Notes: a model not told the origin generated them from the letters alone. DNA of 64,000 nucleotides from Agelas oroides (GCA_949130485.1 OX422185.1:9029127-9093126), one strand, 5' to 3'; counted from the stretch's first letter, positions 21,612 through 33,077 are shown. Numbers and translations: made by a program.

Positions 21612-22249
21612 GTTAGTCAAGTTGTGGTAGGTGGGAGCACAAACTGCAAGTATAACCAAACTAAAACTTGTATCTAGCTTGGATGTTTCACAAACTGAAA
21701 TTTTCATATGGATATCTATCTATCCATATATATACCAAGTTAGTGTGCCATATCGAGTGTTATTGCATTTCACGAAGTGCAAATGCAGCCCACGAGTGCA
21801 ATAAATATTGCATGCTAACTCGTGTAATAAAATATTTATGATTACCACAACACCGTTGTGTCTTCTCATGCAAGTACCGAGTAACTCACTGTTCGAATGC
21901 ACTGGTTCTAATTAAAGCAGATTGTAGTTGCTAGGATACCACTTAGCCCCAGGGCCCATGCAAGATCGTGTGATATTGCATGGCACGGGAGTAGGAAAAT
22001 TGATAATATTCTTTCCTCAGAGTCTACATTGCACGATGGACTTCAGAATGTGTCATATATAGAAAGTTTCAGTCCCAGATCATTATCACGATAGTGCAAG
22101 CCTTTATTGGAAAAATCACAGTTACCTAAATTTGTTGCTAGTGGGATTGTAATTTGTGGGACTGCCACACATCGCCGGAATCTACCTTAGTCCTGAATTC
22201 CTGCCTAGCGGTGGTGTCGCACAGGTGGAACTGACAAGGAGACGGTCGT
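21612..22249. other. Gene A intron 2, proximal part
   Basis: No exon recognised. Around 21755-21835 there are repeated CACGAGTGCAATA-like words in both directions, related to a stretch near 34515-34560. Confidence 0.4.
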
Positions 22250-22320
22250 GCGTTGGATTCTCAATTCACCGGGCCAAGTTCCGTCGTGGAAAACCCTGAT
22301 GGTTTGTCCTGTGGCTGTTA

Positions 22321-23730
22321 CTTGCTTCGTGTAACATTGAACGATGCCCTGGCCCAAAGTATAGTGAGTCCTCTTGTGTTGTTTGCTGCAAGCCAGTCAT
22401 CAGCGAAGGCATCTGGTGCACTGCTTGCCATAAATGGTGTCATCCCAATTGTGCCTGGGTCAGTGATGAGGAATATCAAAAACTAGGTAATTCTCCAGAT
22501 GACTGGTTTTGTCCAGGTTGTTGCCTCCCCAGTTTCACAAGTTCCTTGTTTGAATCTCCGATAGATGTGCCTGGGTGTAGCCCATCTAAATCCTTCCCTG
22601 CCATTGACCATAGACTGAAAATCCTCTACACTAATTGCAGAAGCCTTTTCCCCAAGCTTGATTCCCTGTGTGCAGCTGCAGTCACAGACTCTCCAGCTGT
22701 AATAGCCCTAACTGAATCGTGGCTAGACAAGGATATTGGAAATGCAGAAATAGCAATTCCACGTTATCAGTCTGTTCGTCGAGACCGGAACAGACATGGC
22801 GGGGGGATTATCCTTTATGTTAAGGACAACATTTCTATTTCTATGCCTCAATACCATGATACTCTCGAGCTACTCTCAGTTGAAATCAGTCTTCACCATC
22901 ATAAACTCCTACTAATTCTATACTATCGTCCACCCTCCACTACAGCCGAAGACCTGTCCCTTCTCGAGTCGTATCTTGAGACCATCCCTCCAACTTTACT
23001 CTGTTCAGCTATCCTTCTAGGTGACTTCAACATCAACCTCCTCTCACCTAATCATACCTCACACCAACTTTCCTGTCTCACCTCCAAGATGAACTTCACT
23101 CAGGTTGTTCAGCAACCCACCAGAACCTTCAACACTTCCAGCTCTCTCATTGATCATGTCTACCTAAATGACCCTGAATCTCTTGATTATTGTGAAGTTA
23201 CCCCTCCGCTTGGCTCTTCAGATCACAACTGTATCCTTGTATGCATAAAACGTCCTCCTCGTTCCGTGAACTCCAAACGACGTACCATCTGGAGATACAA
23301 TCTTGCAGACTTTGATACAGCCAACAGTCTCCTCTCCCAAATTCCATCTGAACCTCTACAGCCCAGTGACATTGACTCTTCCTGGACCCAATGGAAGGAC
23401 ACATTCTTATCCATAATGTCTCAGTGCATTCCAAACAAAGTTGCTTCAATCAAGAATGAGCCACGCTGGCTCACCAGAAAAATAAAACTTCTCATCAAAA
23501 AGAGGTCCAGGTTGTTTCAACAAGCGAAAAGAGGTCACAATCCTCGTGTGTGGAAGAAATATCAATCCACCAGGAATAAGATTGTCTCTGCGGTCAGATC
23601 AGCTAAAGCCACATACCTGAGAAATTTAACTAATCAGTTGAATGCTCCTAAAGACTTTTGGTCCCACTATCACTCAGTCAAATGCTTACCATCTCGCATA
23701 CCAGGTATCTTGCATAATGGCTCGAGCTGT
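22321..23730 (+). pseudogene. LINE PHD finger and endonuclease (EEP family)
   Basis: The frame opens at 22321 with a cysteine-rich PHD-like finger (CVVCCKPVISEGIWCTACHK, then WCHPNC and WFCPGCC). Endonuclease follows from about 22615: YTNCRSLFPK, ALTESWL, GGGIILYVK, YYRPPS, GDFNINLL, LIDHVYLN and SDHNCI, which are the usual Mg-dependent nuclease motifs used to nick target DNA. No stop interrupts it from 22321 to about 23730, where a frameshift moves the continuation to the next frame. A clean start codon is not evident and an in-frame stop lies just upstream near 22297. Confidence 0.85.
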
Positions 23731-25422
23731 TTCATCCACAACCACTCCCTCCAAAGCCAACATGTTAAACGAATATTTCTGTTCTTTTCTACACCCAAAA
23801 CTTGGTTTTAAACCAGGTACCCCATCAATATCAGCTCCTTCACTTTCCTCTATTACCTGCTCTCAGGAGTGCATACAGAAGTTTCTGTCAACCATGAAAA
23901 CCAAAACTGCATCTGGTCCTGATAACATATCCACTCACATACTAAGGAACACTGCCAGATCCATATCACCATTTCTACACAAACTGTTCAACTTGTCCTT
24001 ATCCACTGGTCGGCTTCCTTCTGAGTGGAAAGTTGGAATATTACTCCAATTCCCAAAGGTGGAGATGCATCACAATGCCCCAACTATCGACCTATCTCCC
24101 TCTTATCCCTTGTATCCAAAATTCTTGAACGCATCATCCACAATCAACTACTAAATTTTCTACTAAAGTACTCCTTTATTTCTCGCTTTCAGTTTGGCTT
24201 CCGTCAAAACAGCTCCACACAGGAAGCCCTCCTTCATCTGACCAATGAATGGCACCAGCAACTCGACTCTGGAAATCATGTTGCTGCCATCTTTTTTGAC
24301 CTATCAAAGGCTTTTGATACAGTTCCACATCATCTCCTCTTGGAGAGCTTGCAGCGTGTCGGAGTCAGTGGTTCCCTCCTTACCTGGTTTGAAGATTACC
24401 TATCTGGCCGGTTTCAATGTGTGGTCCTGGATGGTCACACCTCAGCTGCTCTCCAAGTCACATCAGGAGTTCCTCAGGGGTCTATTCTCGGGCCACTCCT
24501 CTTCATCATTTTCATGAATTCCATCTTTGATGTAGTTCTGAGTAGTGGCTCAAAAATCATTCTCTATGCTGATGACATGGTTCTGTATAAGCCCATCAAG
24601 AACAATCAAGACTTGCTTGATCTCCAGATTGATATCGACACAATTTGTTCATGGACCTCTACCAATTGCTTGCACCTGAATGCCACAAAGACAAAGAGTA
24701 TCCTCATAACACGCAAGAAGCACAGACCCATCCTGAACTTTTTTGTCGGGAGATATCCCATTCCTTCAGTAACATCTCTGAAGTTCTTGGGAGTCGTGAT
24801 TACAGACAACCTGTGCTGGTCATCCCATATTTAAAGTACTTGTCTAAAAGCAAAGAAACAGCTTGGGCTTATCCACCGACACTTTCATCAAGCTCCTAGG
24901 GTTGCCCATGAGAGACTATACAAGTTCACGGTTCTCCCACACCTTGACTACTGTGGATGTGTTTGGGATCCCCACCAAGCAAAGTACAAGGAGAAATTGA
25001 ACTCTGTACAGGCTTTTGCCTCAAAAGTTATTCTGCAGAACTGGACAGCTCCTCGGCAACAAAGACTCTCGATTCTGAAATGGCCATGCCTTGAAGACTG
25101 ACGCAAAGTACAAAAATTAATCATGTGCTCCAAGATCATTAATGGTCGATCTTGCATTCCACCAAGTACTTTTTCTCAGCACCCTTACCCGTCACTACGG
25201 CATTCTCATAGTTTTCCTTGGTTTGCACCACAGACTCATTCAGTTTCTCATAGATCTTCCTTTTTTGTATCTGTTGTTCCTTTGTGGAACTCTCTGCCCT
25301 CAACTATTCTGTTTGCATCTTCAGCTGTTACCTTTAAGTCCCATGTTGTTATTAATTCTGTCTCTTTACTTATTCTTGTGTATTGTTCTTTTCTTTTGTT
25401 ATTGGGGAAGCCCTTGAATTAG
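23731..25422 (+). pseudogene. LINE reverse transcriptase
   Basis: The frame first continues as SKANMLNEYFCSFLHPKLGF and MKTKTASGPDNISTHIL, then shifts again near 24040 to the main domain. Motifs: CPNYRPISLLS, FGFRQNSSTQEA, FFDLSKAFDTVPHHLL (motif A), GVPQGSILGPLLF (motif B) and the catalytic YADD at 24565-24576. Stops lie at 24832-24834 and about 25099-25101; similarity continues past them (PHLDYCGCVWDPH, VPLWNSLPS), showing the stops are mutations and not the natural end. This enzyme would copy LINE RNA at a nicked chromosomal site. Confidence 0.85.
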
Positions 25423-25590
25423 CATATATCTGCTATTTGGCATACCCATATGCCTGACTTTGTCTTGCATTAAAATTTGGATAAAGAAAAAAAGAAAAAA
25501 AAAATCACCACTGTGCAATTAAAACTCTGCTGAAAATCATCACCCATTTATATTGCTATTTACAATCAAATGCTACAATTAATTGTTGCC
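25376..25590. repeat. LINE 3' end plus flank, duplicated at 26698-26912
   Basis: The block from TTGTGTATTGTTCTTTTCTT across the A-rich LINE tail and on through CACCACTGTGCAATTAAAAC to TGCTACAATTA is repeated, nearly identical, at 26698-26912. Because the shared sequence passes beyond the LINE tail, the likely cause is local DNA duplication and not two retrotranspositions. Confidence 0.75.
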
Positions 25591-26534
25591 CATGTGTATT
25601 TATTCTGTCTCTTTACCGAGCAAAGTAACTGCATCCCAAGATGCTTAATGCTTATAAGAGGTAATGTTTGCTGGTAGGCCACTGCTACTTAGCTACAAGA
25701 CCTGAAGTAGGTTTTAGAGATCAGGATTTTGTGCTGCAAATTTACCTGAAGTAGAAAGCCTTAGAGTTCAGAGTTTTGTGGTTTCTTAAAAAAGCTTTAC
25801 CCTCAAGGGAGGAGCCAGACATCAGTTTATCAATTGTGAATAGCAAGGCACGCCTTCACCTCCTTTATACTCGCGCATTACGCACGTAATATCAGCCCGA
25901 AGCGGTAGCGCGCTCAATACACGCAATGATTTTATACGTAGATATTGAACGTGTGACGTCACGTAAGCGGAAAAATCGCTTCGAGAGTCGCTGTGAGGGG
26001 TGACAGTGGTGTAGCTGGTGAAGGGAGAGTTGTTGGTGTACCAAAGTTTCATTCATGGGGTAAGTGCACCATGCCATTAACGAATATCAACTCAGATTGG
26101 ATGTTAAACGCTTCCTCCGGCCTGTGTATTATATTAATTAGAATTATTCTACCTTAGAAATTGGATCGTTGGGCCATTACCTCCCAGCAGACGCTCATCA
26201 CAGCATGGAACTCCCCTTCCCAGAACAGCATTCTAAATGGCACAGGAATTTCTTGGACCTTTTAAGCAAAATAGCTATCAACTGCTCATACCACATTTTC
26301 AACTGCAGAAGACTTCCAACATGGACTTGCCCAGACCTACATTTCACCCCTTTTGTTTGTGTATAGGTAACTAATTGCAGTTTGTCCTGTTTTGTATTGT
26401 ATATTGATCTTGCGAAGCCCCATCTGTATCCTTTTACATGTATGGTTCGCTTCTGTCCTAGATCCCTCAAGTCTCACCCTCTTGTATTTGTATCATTGTC
26501 ATTTCCGCCTCTATACTATATAATTACATTTTTC
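25591..26534. repeat. Non-coding, contains dispersed repeat 25930-26130
   Basis: 25930-26130 is the second copy of the repeat seen at 8700-8880 (GAACGTGTGACGTCACGTAA, GGTGTACCAAAGTTTCATTC). The remainder shows no gene. Confidence 0.6.
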
Positions 26535-26697
26535 CCTCTTTACGCGGGTCCTTTAAGTTGCATCTTGGGGTGTAATTATTTATATTACGCGGGTCCTTTA
26601 AGTTGCATCTTCGGGTTGCATCTTGGGGTGTAATTATTTATATTATATTATTTATATTACGCGGGTCCTTTAAGTTGCATCTTGGGGTGTAATTATT
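26535..26697. repeat. Minisatellite with ACGCGGGTCCTTTAAGTTGC unit
   Basis: Three copies of a unit of about 45-50 bases, each with ACGCGGGTCCTTTAAGTTGC, ATCTTGGGGTGTAATTATT and TATATTA. The middle copy has an internal repeat of GTTGCATCTT. The array ends exactly where the duplicated LINE tail begins. Confidence 0.75.
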
Positions 26698-26912
26698 CTT
26701 GTGTATTGTTCTTTTCTTTTGTTATTGGGGAAGCCCTTGAATTAGCATATATCTGCTATTTGGCATACCCATATGCCTGACTTTGTCTTGCATTAAAATT
26801 TGGATAAAGAAAGAAAAATTAATCACCACTGTGCAATTAAAACTCTGCTGAAAATTTTCACCCATTTTTATTGCTATTTACAATCAAATGCTACAATTAC
26901 TTGTTGCCCCAA
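26698..26912. repeat. Second copy of LINE 3' end plus flank
   Basis: Direct copy of 25376-25590. The A-rich tail differs (AAAGAAAGAAAAATTAATC). Confidence 0.75.
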
Positions 26913-27258
26913 TAGCAGCAATGTAATGTCCTCCTGTTTGACCTAACTAGAAGTACGTATGTGTGTAGTCTTGGATAGAAAACATGTACTTTAAGTGTAT
27001 CATCAGATTGGAAGTGCTGTTTATCTGCTGAGATGCATTATCTGATGCGTCTATGAAGCATGTATGAGCCCCACCGCCTCTTCCAGAGCTTTTGTCCACC
27101 AGAATTCCTGTCTAGGTACATGCAGTTCAAGTCCCTGTAGTTTGTTTGTGTATATATAGACAATCTTTAGTTGACTTGGCACATCCTTTCTCATCTCCAT
27201 CCAGACTTGCCCTCCAAGTCCCCGCCATTACCTGCTGAGCCCAAGATAGGTTGGTTGG

Positions 27259-27304
<46 letters not shown>

Positions 27305-27342
27305 ATGTGTGTGGGTGTGTGTGTGTGGGGGGGGGGGTGTAA
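27259..27342. repeat. (GT)n microsatellite with G-run
   Basis: About 20 uninterrupted GT units, then GGATGTGTGTGGGTGTGTGTG and a run of ten or so G. Apparent reading frames across it are repeat artefacts. Confidence 0.9.
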
Positions 27343-27469
27343 ACAATGAGATGCATCACAAAAAAAGCACTGTTGGTACCTGGTTGAGTCACTAAAAATC
27401 ATATAATCTGTGTGTGTACAAACAATGCCATGCTGAAGTTCAGCACCTACGTATACCACAAGACATTTG

Positions 27470-28450
27470 CATCGTACTCCACAGAAGAATGTCTACCCAT
27501 AACTTTTGGCTCAATAAGCCAGTTTCACGTAAGCTAAAATATGTAAGGAACGTGGGATGAGTATGTGACGTCACATCCGGCGACTTTCCAAGCGCCATTT
27601 TGTGGCCCTTAAGTATGGCCATATATGCGATTTTCCCGTTTCTTTGATCACGTCTAACGTCCGTATTCTACCAGGTAATCAGTTATAGCGTATATCGTAA
27701 GAAAATGGAGTCTTCGTAGTATTCAACGGTGTAAAAACCAAAGCGATCGGACAAAAGATGAGCGAGCTATCCTGTCGCGAACCCAGACGGTACAGGACAA
27801 GAAAACTAGCAACTTCTACTGCTCTCTTCGTTTCTCAGGCTAGGTAAGGCCGAGAAAGGCTTAAAAACCAGTTGTTGTGGATGTGCGTGTATGGCTAGGA
27901 GAGGAAAGTGGCGCGAGTAGTCACAAACGCCCGCACTGAGGTTTGTTGTCATTTTAGCGTTGGTCAAGTTAGCTTTTAAGCAATGTGACTCACCATGCCA
28001 CTTTCAACTTGAGCCCCACGCACAAAACGTTTAGCCAACTCTTTTGCTAGACCTTGCTCGGCTTACCTAGCTTGAGAAAATGAAGAATTCGCTAGTTTTC
28101 TTGTCAAATACCGTCCATATTCTTGACCGCGTAGCTCGATCATCTTTTGTCCGATTGCCTTGGTTTTTACACCGTTCAATAGCACAAAGACTCAGTTTTC
28201 TTACAATATGCGCTACAATGGATTACATGGTAGAATACGGAAGTTAGACGCGACAAAAAAACCGGGAAATCCCATATATGGCCATACTTAAGGGCACAAA
28301 ATGGCGCTGAGATTGGACTCCGGATGTATTATTGCAATTATTGCATACCTTAGTCCTTATGTGAAACTGGCTTATTTCCTGTATAGGGTCGAAGTTTACT
28401 TGAATAAGTGCTTACCCTCAGAGTGTGGCTAACGGAACACACATGACGGA
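27470..28450. repeat. Older dispersed repeat split by a long-TIR element
   Basis: The flanks of the element below (27480-27514 and 28375-28450) together match 54845-54965, where ACTTTTGGCCCAATTTCCTG and TATAGGGTCAAAGTTTG are contiguous. The 54.8-kb copy is therefore an empty site for the insertion here. Confidence 0.65.
27517..28372. mobile_element. Long-TIR DNA element (arms about 250 bp)
   Basis: Left end AGCCAGTTTCACGTAAG and right end CTTATGTGAAACTGGCT are inverted. Inversion continues for roughly 250 bases with landmarks GGCCATATATGCGATTTTCC, AAACCAAAGCGATCGGACAA, AAAGATGAGCGAGCTA and AAGAAAACTAGC. TA lies at both borders (27515-27516 and 28373-28374), allowing a TA duplication. The centre (about 27800-28080) shows no transposase. 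Confidence 0.7.
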
Positions 28451-28511
28451 GTTAGTAAAAGTGCTACACATATCTCAGAGAAGAAAGGTTTATATTTAAA
28501 CTACGACGTAG

Positions 28512-28805
28512 CTTTGTAATCTCCTTTCAGTGTTCAATTGCCTTTGATGCCGTGAACAGAACCTCTACCATGTTGGGATGCTGCCATTCCTAGTATTGAA
28601 TACCACTAGGACTTGAGCTTTGGAGATAGACTGCTCCATTATTTGCCTAGTATAAATCTACTAGCCTCATCCCCAGGCCCCTCCCACTCCAGGAGAGACC
28701 TGGTACTTACTGTTTGCGCATGCACAAAATATTCCGTTATAGTTTCTTTGTGCGCTTACCTTGTCTGTATGCGGAAGATTGTACTAACCAAGAGTACAGA
28801 GCTTT
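28512..28805. repeat. Second copy of repeat 19888-20068 with an insertion
   Basis: Matches 19888-20068 up to CTCCATTATTTGCC, then carries about 115 extra bases beginning TAGTATAAATCTACTAGCCT and ending TGCGCTTACC, then resumes at TTGTCTGTATGCGGAAG. The extra part contains the TAGCCTCATCCCCAGGCCCC hairpin-family end. Confidence 0.7.
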
Positions 28806-30512
28806 TTCCCCAAGGTGAGGAAAAAGGCCATAATGGTGGGGAAAAATGTAGTGAAGTTGACTGAAAAATATACATACCACTCAATACCAGTATATATCTC
28901 CTGATCGCAATGAAGCCCCAAAATAAAATTTGTACAGCTGTTAGTGAAGGGCCTAGAGAGTATCCTCACAAATTATGAGGAGAAAAAGAGTCAGCACTTT
29001 TTGAGAGGTCAATGGTCAAAGCTTAAAGAATGTGGTCTTTCTGTACCTTTATCGGATGAAGCCATAAAATATACCATGTGAAAGCCCATTCTTTAAGCTG
29101 CAAGACAATGTAATTTATTTTACAAAGCAACTTAAAATGGCAGCCAGCGCAGAAAAATTATTTAAAAGTTGTATTTTTCATTGGCCTTATTAAATAACCA
29201 GGAAGCCATACAATGAATGAGAGTGAAATTTTGTGTGGCAACACAAAACCAAAGGTACTACTTGCATACCAAGTTTCGTCCAATTCTGAGACGGTCATGT
29301 GAAAACTTTTGTTGAAATGACTTGGAATGTCCCGTATCTGAGTGTTTATGAAATGTTTGGATGAACGAAAAGATTAAAATTTAATGCACAGCAAAGTGTC
29401 AAGAAATTTTGGAGGGATGGATAAAGTTTGGATACATGACCTCTCAGCTATCACCTTATTCTGAAATGTTCTGTGTTGTGATTGAAATTGCTACTGTAAA
29501 ATCGGAATAATAGGCACCCGTTGAAATAAGTACCCATCAATATAGGCACATATTTTGGTTACAACAGCTACATCGCGTTTATAAGCATCCATACAAAAAC
29601 AGGCACCCCACATAAAATAGCACTTGTTGCTATACATCTGTGTAGTCTTGTTCTACAACTGCATGGGTCGGACTCAGGAGTGCACTGTGCCCTCTCACAA
29701 AAATTTCTGGAAACCAATTCTTGCTGGCCCAAATACCCTACTTCTTTTTCCAGAAGCAATGAAGTATTCTGCATTCCTCACTACTACACTGTGTACTCTG
29801 TATTCTTACACGTATACTACATAAAAGTTGCCCTCATACCAAACACTTTTATGAAGAAGCAATAAATGGGTTGAGGTATTCTACATTGCTCAATACTTGT
29901 GCGCTCTGTATTCTCATTGCACCAACCCTGTGATGTGTGCATGCATTTGAAATATACTGTGGATGAAGAAAACGATTTTCGGAATAATTTAGCCAATCAC
30001 CAAATTTTCTTAGATTCACATTATTGTAGAGCTTGCTCAGGCTCATCCCAAGCAAGCTCTACAATAAACTAAAATCAGGGCCTGCATGATAGCAACCCTG
30101 ATTTAGTTTGCAGCCCAAAACAAAAGATAGCAAGAGAATACCCTGGTGTGTATACCAGATCACAAACTCTACAGGAGCAGAGGCAGGGTGCAATCATTGC
30201 CTCCAATGACTTCAGAATGTACCACAATGTTTGTGGGCAAGACTGGCACAAGCACTGGATAAAATGAGTAGACACACAGTTTAACTGCACAAGAAGGAAA
30301 GTGCCCCATGCTTAGTTGATTTCTTTATACTATGTACCATCTGGTTAGGTATGTAAAGGTTTGAAAGAGCATGGTGTATAATGGGAGCAAACTTAACTAG
30401 AATTAAATCATTGGGATGAGCCTCTGCTCTGCTGTGGATCTCAAGACTGAACTAAAAGTTGAATGGCATATTGGCTCAAAGCATGTTAGATGTTATGAGG
30501 CAAAATAGAAAA
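28806..30512. other. Gene A intron 2, distal part, no exon recognised
   Basis: AT-rich sequence without domain-bearing frames. 29750-29815 and 29862-29925 are two diverged copies of a unit with GAAGTATTCTGCATTCCTCA and CTCTGTATTCTCA. A short AATAGGCACC / ATAAGTACCC stretch near 29508-29550 resembles a decayed element. Confidence 0.4.
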
Positions 30513-30585
30513 GCTGGGAATCAAACCCAGGGCCCCCGGGCTTGAGCTGCCAATCCTCTACCACTGAGCTGTGACCAGGACACAA
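30513..30585 (-). tRNA. tRNA-like sequence, probably pseudogene or SINE head
   Basis: On the minus strand CAGCTCAGTGGTAGAG matches a tRNA D-arm/A box and GGGTTTGATTCCC matches a T-arm/B box at normal spacing. The 5' part GTCCTGGTCA and the anticodon arm do not pair convincingly, so a functional tRNA is doubtful. A tRNA-derived SINE or a pseudogene is more likely. Confidence 0.4.
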
Positions 30586-30949
30586 CGATATCAGCCCTGA
30601 AAATCCTCCGTATGTACTTACCTATAAGTTAGAGGCATACCATAATCTTGATGGTGATGTGGGCCAATGTCTCCCCAGACCCTCCCTGAAATTGTCACTG
30701 TGTGTACGGCAACACCATTGTTTCTGTCATGTCTTATTGCTGGGGGGGGGGGGGGGGGCTACACGTTAATTTCTGAACAAAGAAAAAGTTTAGTGCCCTC
30801 ATCTCCTCAACTAATTTGAAAGTTTGAAGGTATTAATTCTATCCCTTGCTACTTGGTTTAGTGGCAAAATATCTGTAAGTGATGGAAAGAGCAATGTTTA
30901 TCACTAACATTGGTTACAAACTCATCTGTCACTGCTGTCACTGTCACAG
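30586..30949. other. Gene A intron 2, end
   Basis: Non-coding, with a run of about 18 G at 30741-30758. Ends in the pyrimidine-rich acceptor CTGTCACTGTCACAG. Confidence 0.5.
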
Positions 30950-31500
30950 GTTCTCTTGAAGGAGTGAAGGTGATTGCAGTCTCAGAGTTCACAGTTTCCG
31001 CCCAAGTTACTGACTTTGAATGGGAGGGATATGGATTGAGACTCCATGTTCCAGAAGGAAGCCTGCCAGGTGGCATGGAAAAGTGCATGGTTAACATCAA
31101 AGCAAGTCTCTCTGGGAAGTTTCAACTGCCTGAAGACACAATCCTTCTGAGCCCTGTCTTCTGGATCTCAGTACCATGCAAATCTACAAAGCCAGTGACG
31201 CTGGAAATCCAACACTGTGCTCTCAGGGAAGATGAGAAAGTCCTGTCAGGTCTCAGCTTTGTCTCTGCCGAAGACTCTCACAAGAACCTTCCCTACAGGT
31301 TTAAGCAGTTGGATGGAGGAGTGTTCACCATGCGGAGTGCCTATGGTACTATTCAGCTGAGGCATTTCTGTGGAATTGGTATCATTGGGCGTATGTGCAC
31401 CCCCCGGTCATACTGTGTACATGTGTATCATGCTATGGAACGGCTTAATAAATGGATATACTACCTTGCCATAACACAAGATCATCCGATACAAAACAAT
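30950..31500 (+). CDS. Gene A exon 3: ZU5 domain and start of UPA
   Basis: Acceptor CTGTCACAG precedes 30950 (phase 1) and donor AACAAT then GTAAGT follows 31500 (phase 0). It encodes about 184 residues. The ZU5 signature is visible as YGLRLHVPEGSLP near the start, then ILLSPVFWISVP and KPVTLEIQHCALRED, ending about residue 150 at FCGIGIIG. The last part (YCVHVYHAMERLNKWIYYLA) is the first strand set of a UPA domain, completed by the next two exons. ZU5-UPA-Death modules occur in UNC5 receptors, PIDD and ankyrins, where ZU5 can cover and silence the Death domain; that the same holds here is inference. Confidence 0.87.
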
Positions 31501-32244
31501 GTAAGTTGATTGTCCACCCTGCATTAAAATTAATGAAGAGCATAACCTGAGAACCCTGTGCCTAGATGAAGCTGCTGCATGCTCATTGTTTGAAGGAAAC
31601 AGATGTGGTTATGTGTCCTACTTACTTGAAATTAGCAGGAAAACTAAGTCCTTTTAATGTAGACAAGTATTTGAGCAATAGTTTAGAGGAAGCCCAACAC
31701 GGACACATCTGTCATGTGTTAACGAAGATTTCAAGGACTAGAAACCGTCAATACAAAAATCGGAAACAGCCGAAATCATGACAGGTTTGTGGGGGTTTCA
31801 CAGTACTAAAGGCATGTCACTAGTAAAAAAACAACAACAACAACAACAACAACAAAAGAATTCCACGCTTCTGTGGCCTCTAAACGGCATTTATGTGGCC
31901 GTTGAGAATTAGATGAACAACAGTGATTGATCTCAACCAAATGGGCAGCTTAAATGTTAGCATCGTCAAAAATACCCACGAACCCAAATGACCCTAGCAA
32001 GGTAGAAGTTTCTGATGCCCAGAAATCACTGTTAAGATGGTGGAATGCAGCAGGTTAGCAATTAACTTAGCAATCACTCATGTGGGACCTCCTCTGCTGT
32101 TACTTTCTGTATGTAGCAGCACATATATAGGTGAGATGGTTGTACATAAAGACTCTGACAGTGCACTATGACTCTACCATTCAAACTGTCTGTGCCAGAC
32201 ACATGCTATGTGATTGCAGCATATTAATATGAATATACAGACTA
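31501..32244. other. Gene A intron 3, proximal part
   Basis: No exon recognised. A (CAA)n microsatellite lies at 31831-31856. Confidence 0.5.
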
Positions 32245-32758
32245 CCGTAGATCTGTAAATTTTCGTTGTAAGAAGATTTTCGTGATTTGCGTAAACCACA
32301 AAAATAAAAAACACGAAATATATTTTACAATGAATAATCATTACTGTCAGCAAATTTCGCATACATGGTTTCACAACGCAGCTAGCTGGTTGTTTTGCGC
32401 GAGATGGCTGTTTTTCGTTTCATAGCACAGCAAGCTATTGATAGTTATTTTGCGCTAGATGGCCTCTTAGTCTTCGATACCCGCAGGTGACTCATGCAAC
32501 ACGTGACAAGTTTCAACTTTCTCGATGTCCAATAATTGTCTGTCTTTACTGTACGTGTCTATACCATTCCTTCATACCCTTGAATGCAACAAACTGTTTG
32601 TTTCTTGATATGCGTAGTCTCGTTGTAGATCACTAAACCTGGGAATGTAGAATTAATACTGTTAAAAAATTTTCATGGGTGTCCTAGACAACAAAAATAT
32701 TTTTACACAAAATAATAAAACACGAAAATTTTACAACACGAAATTTCCAGATCTACGG
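32245..32758. mobile_element. TA-type MITE with CCGTAGATCTG ends
   Basis: Left end CCGTAGATCTGTAAATTTTC and right end GAAATTTCCAGATCTACGG are inverted, and the CGAAAATTTTAC-like subterminal words repeat. TA at 32243-32244 and 32759-32760 gives a TA duplication, as for mariner-type elements. The 514-bp element has no coding sequence. Confidence 0.75.
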
Positions 32759-32927
32759 TATTTGCTGCAATGCTTAACAGGAATCAATGAACGTGCAGTC
32801 CCAGTGTAATTGTGAAATGGACAAAACAATTCACGTATGATAACAGACCTACGTAATTTCTTTGCAAATGCATGCCTGGGTACTTGCATATGCTGTAAGT
32901 ATGGATCTTTTCATTACTGCATTGCAG

Positions 32928-33077
32928 GCTGTGAAGAAAGAATTTTCTTCTACTGCAAAGTTTCAAACATCATCGCTAGTTGAGTTTCAGGAGAATGAGA
33001 TTACTCTTGGTATTCCTGATCGTGAGAAGCTCAACCAAGAGGGTTGGAAAATAACTGAAGTGTCCTCACCTGCGATT
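32928..33077 (+). CDS. Gene A exon 4: UPA domain, middle
   Basis: Acceptor GCATTGCAG and donor ATT then GTAAGT; both borders phase 0. Fifty residues: AVKKEFSSTAKFQTSSLVEF, then ENEITLGIPD and EGWKITEVSSPAI. The order 'VK-x-F ... I-x-L-x-IP ... GW-x-I' is the usual core of UPA, a beta-rich domain that follows ZU5 and packs against it. The spliced product continues into the exon at 34821 as SSPAI-IARTDADKFHY, which keeps the UPA pattern intact. Confidence 0.75.

Larger units (their letters stand above)
22250..25506 (+). mobile_element. CR1/L2-like non-LTR retrotransposon (LINE), inactive
   Basis: Contains, in order, a PHD-type zinc finger, an apurinic-like endonuclease and a reverse transcriptase, a layout typical of CR1/L2-group LINEs. 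The 3' end is ATTAAAATTTGGATAAAG followed by an A-rich tail with G interruptions (25486-25506). The 5' border is uncertain. The open frame is broken by at least two frameshifts and two stops, so it is not active. It lies in intron 2 of gene A, in the sense orientation. Confidence 0.85.

Noticed and set aside
27171-27459. Frames with long Cys/Val or His/Thr runs
   Set aside because: Translations of the GT microsatellite.
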